A stretch of DNA of 64,000 nt. It comes from JBBQXY01 sp051004815. GTDB lineage: Bacteria; Chloroflexota; Ktedonobacteria; Ktedonobacterales; Ktedonobacteraceae. The stretch spans positions 1 through 64,000 of the forward strand of contig JBPCJY010000185.1 in the NCBI GenBank assembly GCA_051004815.1. The letters run 5' to 3'. The notes beneath the pieces were generated by a model, which made no database searches, was not told where the DNA came from, and was given only the letters and a program-made list of their open reading frames with translations. Positions 27,214-35,990 of this stretch are shown here, piece after piece (position 1 is the stretch's first letter; the number at the start of each line of letters is the position of its first letter). Made by a program: the position numbers and the translations under genes.

Positions 27214-27359
27214 CCTAAGAACTCCTTTCAATCGTTCCGTTTCTCTCGCGAGGCACGCGAGAAGATATCAATCTATTCTCTTTACGCGAAGGAAAACTGG
27301 AAAGGCAAAAACGACGCGATGCCTCCAAAGGTCAGAATGGTCGCTCCAGACGGAAAGCA

Positions 27360-27427
27360 GGTGTTCCATCCTTCACACCATGGCCACCCTTGGGCCAAAA
27401 AATGGGCGAACCTTCAGCCTATGTACC
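27360..27427 (-). repeat. Right arm of the 69-bp inner inverted repeat
   Basis: Reverse complement of this arm begins GGTACATAGG and ends GGAACACC, matching 26560-26628 closely. It ends 20 bases before the outer repeats at 27448-27515. Confidence 0.7.
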
Positions 27428-27546
27428 AAAAAGATGTTTAGCTGGTCTGTACGATGGTTGAGGGAAACGTTTGAAAGGTCAGGTAAAAAGTGTTCGATGG
27501 TTCGGGGAAAATACCGTACAGAAAAACACCAAATTTTTCTTACCCC

Positions 27547-27593
27547 TTGACATTTGCGTGACTATGTCGTAATATTATGACTATTAAGTCATA
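27547..27593 (+). promoter_or_regulatory. TetR promoter with overlapping palindromic operator
   Basis: TTGACA (27547-27552) and TAATAT (27570-27575) stand exactly 17 bp apart, a near-consensus sigma70 promoter. Right after the -10, TATGACT-ATTA-AGTCATA (27576-27593) is an 18-base dyad where the start of transcription should fall. A half site (TGACTATGTCGTA) lies within the spacer. This is the expected layout for autorepression by the TetR protein at 27673. Confidence 0.75.
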
Positions 27594-27672
27594 GAAACAC
27601 TGACATGTGCAAATTGATACCAATGAGTCAATATAAATATATTCAGTCAAATCACAAGCAAAGAGGCTTATT

Positions 27673-28311
27673 ATGCAAACGGTTCATACACCACCAACGT
27701 CACTGCGGGAAAAGCAACGCATCGAGCGCGAAGCACTTATTCTCCAGGCCGCGGAAGAGGTGCTCCAGAAAAAAGGCTATTATGACACTTCAATGGATGA
27801 AATCGCTGCTCGTGTCGGTATCGCCAAGGGGACGATCTACACGCACTTTCCCGGGAAGGAAGAACTGGTGGTAGCGATCTTCAAGCGGAGCATGGAGACA
27901 TTCCTTCAGGGAATTGATGGTGTTATCGCAGCGGAGCCGACACCGACAGCCAGGCTTGAAGCACTCCTCGGGTTTATCTATACCGGACTCTATAGCAAAC
28001 AAACAAGACTTCTTTCCTCTATGTACAATGGCGTAGATATAAAGAGAATGATTGTTGAAAAGGGCGGCTGTATGAGTGAACTCTGGGAATGTGTGGTTTC
28101 ACACGTTACGCAGCTTCTCGAAGAGGGAAAAGTAGCAGGTGAAATTACTTCCTCTATTCCTACCAAAGTAATGGTATTCTCGTTTTTTAGTTTGTTTTCG
28201 CCAAAGAGTTATGACCGTTTCTTGTTGGGGGAAGATTTCTCACAACAAGATTTGTTTAAATATCTGTGTCGAATCTACTTCAACGGGATAGCCACTTCTA
28301 AAGCACACTAA
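27673..28311 (+). CDS. TetR/AcrR-family transcriptional repressor
   Basis: A 212-residue regulator. The HTH domain (about 15-62) has LQAAEEVLQKKGYYDTSMDEIAARVGIAKGTIYTHF (quoted here in part as VGIAKGTIYTHF), the core TetR signature. The C-terminal helical domain is the ligand pocket and dimer face; its ligand cannot be read from sequence. It stands 158 bases upstream of an MFS drug-efflux gene on the same strand and just behind a promoter with a dyad, so control of itself and of the pump, with release by the pumped compound, is the natural reading. Confidence 0.9.
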   Translation: MQTVHTPPTSLREKQRIEREALILQAAEEVLQKKGYYDTSMDEIAARVGIAKGTIYTHFPGKEELVVAIFKRSMETFLQGIDGVIAAEPTPTARLEALLGFIYTGLYSKQTRLLSSMYNGVDIKRMIVEKGGCMSELWECVVSHVTQLLEEGKVAGEITSSIPTKVMVFSFFSLFSPKSYDRFLLGEDFSQQDLFKYLCRIYFNGIATSKAH

Positions 28312-28469
28312 AAACGTTTCTTGTTCTGGCATGGATGCGAATACTGGCGCACATGCACAGACCTCTCTCAAAGGTGAGATGAAAACAACACGACGAACGT
28401 GTTATGCACGTAGAGAGTTAGCCAGTAGCGTTTTTGATCAGTATACATTTTTTAAGAAGGATTTCTGTA

Positions 28470-30185
28470 ATGAAAACAGTATCGCAAGGATCGACAACGA
28501 GCGATAAAGTCATAGGGAGTAACCCTGCGGAGCAGGAGATAAATACTCCACAATTCACGCGCCGTGAGACGATTTTTACTATGGTAGCCGTCTTGCTCGT
28601 GATGTTGCTCGCCTCCCTGGATCAGACGATTGTGGGTACGGCTATGCCCCGCATCATCACTGATTTGCAAGGCTTTGATCGCTACACATGGGTAACGACC
28701 GCTTACCTGCTGACATCAACAGTGATGATTCCCATTTATGGCAAGCTCTCCGACCTCTTCGGACGCAAGCCCATTTTCTTGATTGGCGTTGTGATATTCC
28801 TGCTAGGCTCCGCCGCTTCAGGCGCGTCCCAGACGATGAATCAATTGATCATTTTTCGTGCCTTCCAGGGTATAGGGGCAGCCGCGTTGCTCCCAATCGC
28901 CATAGCAGTGATTGGAGACCTATTCACCCCACGCGAACGCGGCAAATGGCAGGGCTTAACGGGTGCTGTCTTCGGCCTGTCATCTATTCTTGGCCCGACA
29001 GCCGGCGGCTATATTACCGATCATGCCACCTGGCGTTGGGTGTTCTATGTCAACCTGCCCATTGGTATCATCGCGCTACTCGTGCTCATCTTCTTGATGC
29101 CAACACTCCGTAGCAAGAATACCGGTAAAGTTCGGATCGATTACTTGGGCGCACTCTTATTGATTGCTGGCACGGTACCGCTCATGTTGGGCTTTACCCT
29201 GGCTGGTTCTACCTATGATTGGCTCTCGTGGCAGATTATTAGCCTGTTCGGAGGCGCAATTGTCTTCGTGGCCTTGTTCGTCATCTACGAAGCACGCCTC
29301 GAACGGCGCAATGAACAGCCTATTATCGATCCAAGCTTGTTTAAGAACCGCATCTTCAGTGTATCCGTGATTATCACGATGATTACGAGCATGGGCATGT
29401 TTGGTAGTATCCTCTTCTTACCACTGTATGCCCAGGGTGTGTTGGGCATTTCAGCCACGAATAGTGGTTTACTCCTTACACCATTGATGATGGGGTTAAT
29501 ATTCAGTAGTGTTATCTCTGGATTGTTAGTATCGCGCTTTGGCAAGTACAAGTGGATTGCGTTTGTTGGTATGGCGATCACCATTGGTGGATCATTACTG
29601 CTGCAACGCCTGGGCGTGAACTCAACGAATACGGATATGATCATAGCGATGATTGTGTTGGGCCTGGGGCTTGGATTCAGTATGTCGCTCTATACGGTTA
29701 TCGTACAGAACGCACTGCCAACCAAGATTGGTCAGGCAACATCCGGCCTCACCTTCTTCCGCTCGATTGGGAGCACCGTTGCGGTAGCGGCCATGGGTTC
29801 GCTCTTGACCTCTGCCTACGTACCCGGTTTTCACAATGCCATTCCAGCTTCGGTGAAAGCGGTCGTTCCCGCGAAGTTCCTCAGTGTCTTCGACAATCCG
29901 AACGTCTTGCTCTCGGCGGATACCCAGAAGCAGTTGTTGGCGGGTTTCTCGTCCTTCGGTACACGGGGTGTAGGCTTGTACAATCAACTGTTAGAAGCAG
30001 TGAAGATCGGCTTGACAAGTGGTATACACAACGTCTTCGTGCTGAGTACGATCCTCATGGTTGTGGGGTTTGTCGCCATCTTCTTCTTGCAGGAGATCCC
30101 CCTGCGTGGCAAGAACAAAGCGGCGAGTACACAAGCCGCTGAGGATGCAGAAGAAGGAACCGTTTCAGTCGCAATGATGCATTAG
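28470..30185 (+). CDS. DHA2-family (EmrB/QacA) MFS drug efflux transporter
   Basis: A 571-residue, 14-helix major facilitator. Motif D1 (LASLDQTIVGTAMPRIITDL), motif A (GKLSDLFGRKP) and the exporter motif C (GPTAGGYITDHATWRWVF) are present. These proton antiporters expel lipophilic cations and drugs across the cytoplasmic membrane. The ATG at 28470 has AAGAAGGA upstream; the longer reading from 28434 lacks one. The first 40 residues are a polar cytoplasmic leader. It follows the TetR gene and is closed by a palindromic terminator, forming a compact efflux unit. Confidence 0.93.
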   Translation: MKTVSQGSTTSDKVIGSNPAEQEINTPQFTRRETIFTMVAVLLVMLLASLDQTIVGTAMPRIITDLQGFDRYTWVTTAYLLTSTVMIPIYGKLSDLFGRKPIFLIGVVIFLLGSAASGASQTMNQLIIFRAFQGIGAAALLPIAIAVIGDLFTPRERGKWQGLTGAVFGLSSILGPTAGGYITDHATWRWVFYVNLPIGIIALLVLIFLMPTLRSKNTGKVRIDYLGALLLIAGTVPLMLGFTLAGSTYDWLSWQIISLFGGAIVFVALFVIYEARLERRNEQPIIDPSLFKNRIFSVSVIITMITSMGMFGSILFLPLYAQGVLGISATNSGLLLTPLMMGLIFSSVISGLLVSRFGKYKWIAFVGMAITIGGSLLLQRLGVNSTNTDMIIAMIVLGLGLGFSMSLYTVIVQNALPTKIGQATSGLTFFRSIGSTVAVAAMGSLLTSAYVPGFHNAIPASVKAVVPAKFLSVFDNPNVLLSADTQKQLLAGFSSFGTRGVGLYNQLLEAVKIGLTSGIHNVFVLSTILMVVGFVAIFFLQEIPLRGKNKAASTQAAEDAEEGTVSVAMMH

Positions 30186-30221
30186 TCCCATCATAAATGA
30201 TTGTGGATGCCACACATTCAA

Positions 30222-30274
30222 TTGGAGAAAAGCGAGGCTTGTAACTATAGGTTGCAAGCCTCGCTTTTCTCCAA
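30222..30274. terminator. 24-bp palindrome after the MFS gene
   Basis: Arms 30222-30245 and 30251-30274 pair with a single mismatch around a 5-base loop. AAAA and TTTT tracts lie within the stem. It sits 37 bases beyond the MFS stop and before the next gene on the same strand. Confidence 0.75.
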
Positions 30275-30391
30275 AAAACCGCTTGATTTGTCGCCAAAAC
30301 TATACGATTATTCACAGATAGACTATAATCGTGCTATGCTGTGTTTATCGGGTTGTTCACGAACTGATGCCATGAAAAGAAGAGAAGCACA

Positions 30392-30793
30392 ATGTCATAT
30401 TTCCTTGCTAAAACTGATCCCCAAACCTACTCTCTAGCAGACCTTGAGCGCGACAAAGAAACTGTCTGGGATGGTGTACGCAATGCTGCCGCATTACTGG
30501 TTATTCGCTCTATGCGTCCAGGCGAAGAAGTCTTCATCTACCATAGTCAGGGCGAAGCCGCAATCGTTGGCCTGGCACGTATCACCTCCGAGCCACGGCA
30601 AGACCCGCGTGATAGCAAGAGTTGGGTAGTCGATATCGCCTTTGTGAAACGCCTCACCCAACCGGTCACTTTACGCGAGATCAAAGAGAGCCATCTCTTT
30701 GATGATTGGAGCCTGATACGCCAGAGCCGCCTCTCAACCATGCGCGTACCCGATAATGTAGTGGCATGGCTTAAAGAGAAAAAGGTATTATAG
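30392..30793 (+). CDS. EVE-domain protein
   Basis: A 133-residue single-domain protein that matches the EVE (PUA-like) fold throughout: YFLAKTDPQTYSLADLERD, VWDGVRNAAA and FIYHSQGE are family marks. EVE domains bind modified bases in DNA or RNA; stand-alone members are widespread, and fused ones join restriction systems that read modified cytosine. The aromatic cage residues appear present. There is no nuclease beside it, so a defence role is not indicated. It has its own short upstream region after the MFS terminator. Confidence 0.9.
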   Translation: MSYFLAKTDPQTYSLADLERDKETVWDGVRNAAALLVIRSMRPGEEVFIYHSQGEAAIVGLARITSEPRQDPRDSKSWVVDIAFVKRLTQPVTLREIKESHLFDDWSLIRQSRLSTMRVPDNVVAWLKEKKVL

Positions 30794-30907
30794 TATCTGC
30801 TAATCTTATCTCTCTCAAGAGATAGATTGTTTCAATTTGATTTGGGATATGATAAGAGAAGTAACAATACTTTGTTGAAACAACACACGTACTGGGAGTG
30901 ACACACG

Positions 30908-31753
30908 ATGGATAATAACGCATGGTGGTATGTTAATGGACGCTGGGTACATCCACATGAGGCCACCATTTCGCTGAATGACGTGGCCGTCTTGCGCGGT
31001 TATAGCGCGTTTGAGTCGCTGCGCACGTATCATCGGCAACCGTTTCACTTGGAAGAACACCTCAACCGCCTGTATCGCTCCGCGGAACTCATAGAGTTAG
31101 CAGTGCCGTGGTCGCGAGCATATATTACACAATTGGTGCATGAAATTATTGAACGCAATATATATGTACACGCCTCTATCCGCCTGTTTGTGACGGGCGG
31201 TGAGACAGAGGACAGCATATTGCCGCTTGGCAAACCAACGCTGGCCGTGCTGATTACGCCGTTAGGTGAACGCCATATGGAACGCTTTGCCCAGGGCTAT
31301 AAAGTCATTACCACGCCATTGCAGCGCAGTACACCAGAAGCAAAGACGACCAGTTACCTGGAAGCTATTCGAGCCTTGAAAGAAGCTACGCGTCACGATG
31401 CCGTCGATGCCCTCTTTGTGAATGCGCAAGGGCATGTATTAGAGGCGACGCGCAGCAACTTTTTTGTGTTTCGTGGCAATACACTGATTACACCACGCGA
31501 TGGTGTGCTGCTGGGTATCACGCGCGATGTGGTACTCGAACTGGCGCATGGTCTTTTTACCATTGAGGAAAGACCCGTTTTACTGGCCGAATTGCCCCTG
31601 GTTGACGAGGCCTTTATCACCTCATCATCGAAAGAGATCATGCCGGTCGTACAGATTGATGATCTGCTCATCGGTAATGGGACGCCGGGAAGACAAACCT
31701 ATGCCTTGGAGCAACGGTTTATCGAGATGATTGAACATAGTCATCTTTCATGA
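30908..31753 (+). CDS. Class IV PLP aminotransferase (branched-chain/D-amino-acid/ADC-lyase family)
   Basis: A 281-residue fold-type IV PLP enzyme. The opening VNGRWVHPHEATISLNDVAVLRGYSAFES, the catalytic lysine in KTTSYLEAIRA, and EATRSNFFVF with the following ITRDVVLELA are family hallmarks. It may act as a branched-chain aminotransferase, D-amino-acid transaminase or 4-amino-4-deoxychorismate lyase; sequence alone does not decide. The ATG at 30908 follows a GGGAGTGACAC site. It stands alone between two palindromes, so it is probably monocistronic. Confidence 0.85.
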   Translation: MDNNAWWYVNGRWVHPHEATISLNDVAVLRGYSAFESLRTYHRQPFHLEEHLNRLYRSAELIELAVPWSRAYITQLVHEIIERNIYVHASIRLFVTGGETEDSILPLGKPTLAVLITPLGERHMERFAQGYKVITTPLQRSTPEAKTTSYLEAIRALKEATRHDAVDALFVNAQGHVLEATRSNFFVFRGNTLITPRDGVLLGITRDVVLELAHGLFTIEERPVLLAELPLVDEAFITSSSKEIMPVVQIDDLLIGNGTPGRQTYALEQRFIEMIEHSHLS

Positions 31754-31755
31754 AA

Positions 31756-31809
31756 TTATAGGGAACGTTGCCTGACTTCCCGTGTGGGATCAGGCAACGT
31801 TCCCTATAA
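31756..31809. terminator. 20-bp perfect palindrome between convergent genes
   Basis: Arms 31756-31775 and 31790-31809 are exactly complementary, with a further 4-bp inner stem. It starts 3 bases after the aminotransferase stop and precedes the converging aminotransferase at 31858. Confidence 0.75.
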
Positions 31810-31857
31810 ACTCCTAACTAATACGAATTACCCGCTTCGTATACTGGAATAAGATGG

Positions 31858-33222
31858 CTAACTGACGGAGGTTGTTGCGGCGGCGGAAGTCGAGGCGACA
31901 GTAGCAAAAGCTTCCTCGAAGATGTTCAATCCCTCGTTCAGTTGCTCATCGGTGATGCAGAGCGGCACCAGTACGCGCAGCACATTATCATACATGCCTG
32001 CTTTGATTAGCACCAGGCCGCGATGATGAGCAGCCGCGAGTATATCACTGGCAGTGTGAGCATCTGGCTCCTTCGTCGTGCGATCCTTGACCAGTTCCAT
32101 CGCGACCATGCCGCCCAGTCCGCGCACATCGCCTATGATAGAAAATCGCTCTTGCAGCTTCAAGAAGCGTTCCATGACGACCTTGCCAATTTCGCGTGAA
32201 CGTGCGGCATAATCCTCTTGCTCATAGAGATCAAGCACAGCGAGGGCAGCGGCACAGGCTACCGGATTGCCGCTATAGGTGCCACCAAGCGTTCCCGGCG
32301 GTGGAGCATCCATCAGGTCGGCCCGCCCGACGACGCCACTGATGGGCATGCCTGCTCCCATCGACTTGGCGATAATCATGAGGTCGGGCACGACATCATC
32401 GTGTTGGACCGCGAACATCTCTCCCGTGCGGCAGAAGCCCGATTGAATTTCGTCGGCAATAAACAGAATGTCGTGCCTCTCGCATAGTGCTTTCAATGAA
32501 CGCAAGAAGCCCGCCGGGGCAACCATAAAACCGCCCTCACCCTGTACCGGCTCGATCACAATGGCAGCCACCTGATCGGGAGCCACTGTGCCTACAAACA
32601 TACGCTCAAGCTCCTCTAAGCAATATTTAGAAGCCTGTTGTGGCGACAGGTCCATGCGATAAGGGTAAGGGAATGGAGCCTGATATACTTCGGGCGCAAA
32701 GGGGCCAAAACGATGCTTGTAAGGTTTTACCTTGGAGGTCATGGTCATAGTCATCAAGGTGCGCCCATGGTAAGCGTTATCGAAGGTAATAATGGCGGGA
32801 CGTCCGGTAGCGTAACGGGCAATTTTCACCGCGTTTTCCACAGCCTCCGCGCCACTATTAAAGAAGATGGCTTTCTTGGGGAAGTCACCAGGGGCTAATT
32901 GCACGACACGTTCGGCGAGTGCAATATAGGACTCATACATCATGACACTAAAACAGGTATGGGTGAAATTGGCAGCTTGCTCGGCAATGGCTTTTGTCAC
33001 CTCTGGGCGGGCATGTCCAATATTCATGGCACCAATGCCACCCGCGAAGTCGATATAACGATTACCATCGACATCTTCGAGAATGGCTCCATCGGCTTTC
33101 GCCGCGAAAACATTCATGGTCGATGAAACGCCGCGTGCTACAAACTGCTGACGACGCGCCATCAACTCACGCGACTTTGCTCCAGGGATATCAAAATATG
33201 CTGCGCCTTCGGACTTGGACAT
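31858..33222 (-). CDS. gabT: Class III PLP aminotransferase, 4-aminobutyrate type
   Basis: A 454-residue fold-type I enzyme. GAEAVENAVKIARYATGRPAI, AYHGRTLMTMTMTSK, the DEIQSGFCRTG motif and the PLP lysine in IIAKSMGAGMPIS are the GabT/ornithine-type signature. It should move the amino group of 4-aminobutyrate (or a related omega-amino acid) to 2-oxoglutarate. The ATG at 33222 has a perfect AGGAGG. The 37 codons before it in the longer reading are not supported. No succinate-semialdehyde dehydrogenase is adjacent. The leader contains a sequence complementary to the ribosome site. Confidence 0.88.
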   Translation of the reverse strand: MSKSEGAAYFDIPGAKSRELMARRQQFVARGVSSTMNVFAAKADGAILEDVDGNRYIDFAGGIGAMNIGHARPEVTKAIAEQAANFTHTCFSVMMYESYIALAERVVQLAPGDFPKKAIFFNSGAEAVENAVKIARYATGRPAIITFDNAYHGRTLMTMTMTSKVKPYKHRFGPFAPEVYQAPFPYPYRMDLSPQQASKYCLEELERMFVGTVAPDQVAAIVIEPVQGEGGFMVAPAGFLRSLKALCERHDILFIADEIQSGFCRTGEMFAVQHDDVVPDLMIIAKSMGAGMPISGVVGRADLMDAPPPGTLGGTYSGNPVACAAALAVLDLYEQEDYAARSREIGKVVMERFLKLQERFSIIGDVRGLGGMVAMELVKDRTTKEPDAHTASDILAAAHHRGLVLIKAGMYDNVLRVLVPLCITDEQLNEGLNIFEEAFATVASTSAAATTSVS

Positions 33223-33226
33223 AAGT

Positions 33227-33312
33227 AGCCTCCTGCTAGGGAACACGGTAGAAATGAATGTGCCGTCTTTGTACGACAATACAGTATATTCTACCATATT
33301 TTGCAGGAGGCT
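33227..33312 (-). promoter_or_regulatory. Inverted repeat covering the gabT ribosome site
   Basis: AGCCTCCTGC (33227-33236) and GCAGGAGGCT (33303-33312) are perfectly complementary over 10 bp. In the minus-strand transcript the 3' copy contains the AGGAGG of gabT, so the 5' copy could pair with it and hide it, if transcription starts upstream of 33312. A -10-like TAGAAT/TATACT lies between the arms, so the 5' arm may not be transcribed. Confidence 0.35.
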
Positions 33313-33409
33313 TGACCTACTACCAGCGTTCATTGTTTTTGTAACACGAATCTATGCCATAGCGACGCCTGGCTCACGCTTGAACCAGCACCAAGGGACA
33401 CAACGAACA

Positions 33410-35770
33410 TTATGACGCCCGGTGCGCTTCCCGTGGAGCTGGTACGCGACCCGGTGGCTGCGTGGGTCGTGGCCCTGCCTTTATGGGCGGGATTGATCGA
33501 GTCACTGCCCCATCTACAGGCAAGGTTATCTCGTTGCCATGATGCCATACCTGCAATGGCGAACCATCGAGAAGGCAGTACGACGCTTCTGTCGCTGTCA
33601 CTTCGACGCGTAAGCGGCGGTCGCGGAATATGATGTGGAAGGCGAGTCGCTTGATCCCTTCTGGCAACCGAGGCGCGAAAGAGAGCGTTCCGATATGCGA
33701 ACGCAGACCACCGAACCCCGCGACTAATGCCGTCCAGGCCTCGGCGAGTGAGGCAATGTGGATTCCATCTCGTGTATTGTGCTCCAGGTTGTCGATGTCC
33801 ATGAGTGCCGCCTCGCCAAGGTAGTCGTAGGCAAGTTGGAGTTGGCCAACCTCGGCAGCCAGGACTGCCTGTGTACCAGCCGACAGCGAGGAGTCACGCA
33901 CGGTGAGTGCCTCATAGTATGCGAAGTTGCGTGCTTTCTGCTCTTCACTGAATGCTTCGGTACAAAGGTGCATGGCGAGGACAAGGTCAGCCTGCTTGAC
34001 AACCTGCTTGCGATAGAGGTCAAAGTATGGGAAGTGCAGGAGCAACGGGTACTGCTCTGGCGCGGTGCCAGCGAAGTCCCACACTTCGTGCTCGATAAAG
34101 GTCTCGTCCTGGGGGGTCACTCCGAGACGCTCATCGTATGGGATGAACATTCGTGCGGCTGCGTCTAGCCAGCTAGCGATCTCGTCAGCCTCCACGCCAA
34201 GTGCGCGTGCCACATGAGGATGCCGCTTAACTGCCTCTGCCGCGCAGTGCAGATTCTGCTGTGCCATGAGGTTTGTGTAGACATTGTTGTCGGCAATAGC
34301 ACTGTACTCGTCGGGTCCGGTGACTCCGTCGATGCGGAACCGACCGTCGTTATCGTGGTAGCCAAGTGAACGCCATAGTCTGGCCGTTTCGACAAGTAAC
34401 TCAAGGCCAACTTCCTTCTCAAATACAGTGTCACCGGTGGCATTGATGTAATTAACCACGGCGTATGCGATGTCCGCGTTGATGTGGAACGCGGCGGTAC
34501 CTGCGGGCCAGTAACCCGAACATTCTTCACCCGCGATGGTCCGCCATGGGAAGGCGGCACCGTGCAGACCGAGCACGCGTGCTCGCTCCTTTGCCTTGTC
34601 GAGGATCGAGTGGCGCCAGCGCAGTGCATCGGCAGTTGCATGAGGCTGGGTCAGTGTCAGCACAGGCAGGACGAATATCTCTGTATCCCAGAAGACTTGA
34701 CCGTCGTAGCCGGGACCTGTCAGCCCTTTCGCCGGGATCGGTCGCCGTTCCCCACGCGCTCCAGCCTGGAGGATTTGGAAGAGCGCAAAGCGCACTGCCT
34801 GCTGGATATCTGCGTCGCCCTCGAGTTCGACGTTCGCACCTGCCCAGAAGCTGTCTAGATAGGCACGCTGCTCGGTGAGCAAGCTCTCCCAGCCGGTCAA
34901 CCGTGCAGCCGACAGAGCGGCGATGACCTGGTCGTGGATCGCGGGTCGCGAGCGTTGGCTCGACCAGCCGTAGGCGATAAACTTGACGACCTGAAGCCGC
35001 TCACCTGGCTTTAGCTGCGTGGTGACGGACACGCGTGCTACATCAGGAGAGCTTTCCGACTCAATGACCGTCCCCTCCGGCCCCTTAATGTGATGATCCA
35101 TGGCCGCTCCGATACGCAGCCCACTGACACGGGTGTGATGAACCATCAGTCCGACAGTACCCTGCGCGAGATGCTCTTCGCACTCAAGCACATTTTCGAG
35201 AATGGTGGCCATTCGCGGGTCCTTGCCGGAGTCCGGGGGCTCCTCGTTCGCTACCAATTCAGACTGCACAACAATGCGTACTGGTGCATCAACTGCCTCT
35301 ACTTCGTAGCTAATCGCCGCGATGGCTCGCTGCGAGAACGAGACCATCCGCACTGACGACACTTTGACTGTGCGTCCCGCGGGTGAGGTCCAGCGGACGC
35401 TGCGGCGTAGCACGCCGTCGCGGAGGTCGAGATCCCGCTCGTGGCTCTGAACCGCGCCGTATCGAACATCGAAAGGTTCGTCGTCAACGAGGAGACGGAT
35501 GATCTTGCCGTTCGTGACATTGATGACCGTCTGCCCTGACTCAGGGAAGCCATAGCCCGCCTCCGCGTAGGCTAGCGGGCGCAGTTCGTAGACAGAGTTC
35601 AAGTATGTACCAGGAATGCCGTGCGGCTCTCCCTCATCAAGATTGCCCCGCAGTCCCATGTGTCCGTTGGAGAGGGCGAAAATAGACTCCGTTTGTGCCA
35701 GTATATCGAGGTGGAGTTCCGTCTCGCGGACGTTCCACTCCTCAACTGTGAAGGCTGGATGTTCGATCAT
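33410..35770 (-). CDS. GH65-family glycoside phosphorylase/hydrolase
   Basis: A 786-residue GH65 protein. The N-terminal beta-sandwich (about 1-270, ESIFALSNGHMGLRGNLDEG) is followed by the helical barrel with GQVFWDTEIFVLP, the catalytic acid region in GVTGPDEYSAIADNNVYTN, and a short beta C-terminus. Family members split maltose, trehalose or kojibiose by phosphorolysis or act as hydrolases; the exact one cannot be settled here. It is noticeably richer in GC than the neighbouring genes, with a preference for GTC, CGC and GAG codons, which suggests acquisition, perhaps from Actinobacteria. The start at 35770 is preceded by AGAAG. A GH15 enzyme at 3095 may act in the same glucan or trehalose metabolism. 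Confidence 0.88.
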   Translation of the reverse strand: MIEHPAFTVEEWNVRETELHLDILAQTESIFALSNGHMGLRGNLDEGEPHGIPGTYLNSVYELRPLAYAEAGYGFPESGQTVINVTNGKIIRLLVDDEPFDVRYGAVQSHERDLDLRDGVLRRSVRWTSPAGRTVKVSSVRMVSFSQRAIAAISYEVEAVDAPVRIVVQSELVANEEPPDSGKDPRMATILENVLECEEHLAQGTVGLMVHHTRVSGLRIGAAMDHHIKGPEGTVIESESSPDVARVSVTTQLKPGERLQVVKFIAYGWSSQRSRPAIHDQVIAALSAARLTGWESLLTEQRAYLDSFWAGANVELEGDADIQQAVRFALFQILQAGARGERRPIPAKGLTGPGYDGQVFWDTEIFVLPVLTLTQPHATADALRWRHSILDKAKERARVLGLHGAAFPWRTIAGEECSGYWPAGTAAFHINADIAYAVVNYINATGDTVFEKEVGLELLVETARLWRSLGYHDNDGRFRIDGVTGPDEYSAIADNNVYTNLMAQQNLHCAAEAVKRHPHVARALGVEADEIASWLDAAARMFIPYDERLGVTPQDETFIEHEVWDFAGTAPEQYPLLLHFPYFDLYRKQVVKQADLVLAMHLCTEAFSEEQKARNFAYYEALTVRDSSLSAGTQAVLAAEVGQLQLAYDYLGEAALMDIDNLEHNTRDGIHIASLAEAWTALVAGFGGLRSHIGTLSFAPRLPEGIKRLAFHIIFRDRRLRVEVTATEASYCLLDGSPLQVWHHGNEITLPVDGAVTRSIPPIKAGPRPTQPPGRVPAPREAHRAS

Positions 35771-35916
35771 AGTTGATCTTCTGTTTCAATAATTTTCATG
35801 CCTTATATCCTTTTGACGTACCTCACAAAGAGCATGCACGCTCCTTTGTTTAGCTCGCTTGTTAAAATCACCGAGAAAAATATACAAGAGAAAATGACGG
35901 GATGTCAAGGTGAAGC

Positions 35917-35952
35917 AGAAAAAGGCTCTGCACCTGGAAAGATGCAGAGCCT
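35917..35952 (-). terminator. Intrinsic terminator after the HhH gene
   Basis: On the minus strand AGGCTCTGCA and TGCAGAGCCT (35943-35952 and 35923-35932) make a 10-bp stem followed by a TTTTT run at about 35922-35918. It follows the stop at 35991 by some 40 bases. Confidence 0.75.
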
Positions 35953-35990
35953 GGAAGGCCGGATAGACGTATATGCATTATGTCCGCTAT

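Larger units (their letters stand above)
25883..27515. mobile_element. Degenerate transposon-like region bounded by inverted repeats
   Basis: A 25-base repeat at 25883-25907 (core CCCTGAACCATCAAACA) is inverted at 27491-27515 with 22 of 25 matches. A second, related repeat at 25955-25974 (CTTCCCTCAACCATCGAACA) is inverted at 27448-27467. One more related copy (TGTTCGATAGTTCAGG) lies at 25931. Multiple short repeats in inverted array at both ends are how Tn7/Tn5053-like elements display TnsB-type transposase sites. Inside are a TniQ-like fragment and a PPOX gene, but no transposase. Interpreted as a decayed or non-autonomous element of about 1.6 kb. Confidence 0.5.

Noticed and set aside
30827..30883. 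TTGTTTCAA/TTGAAACAA inverted repeat before the class IV aminotransferase
   Set aside because: Nine-bp arms with 39 bases between in AT-rich DNA; could be chance.
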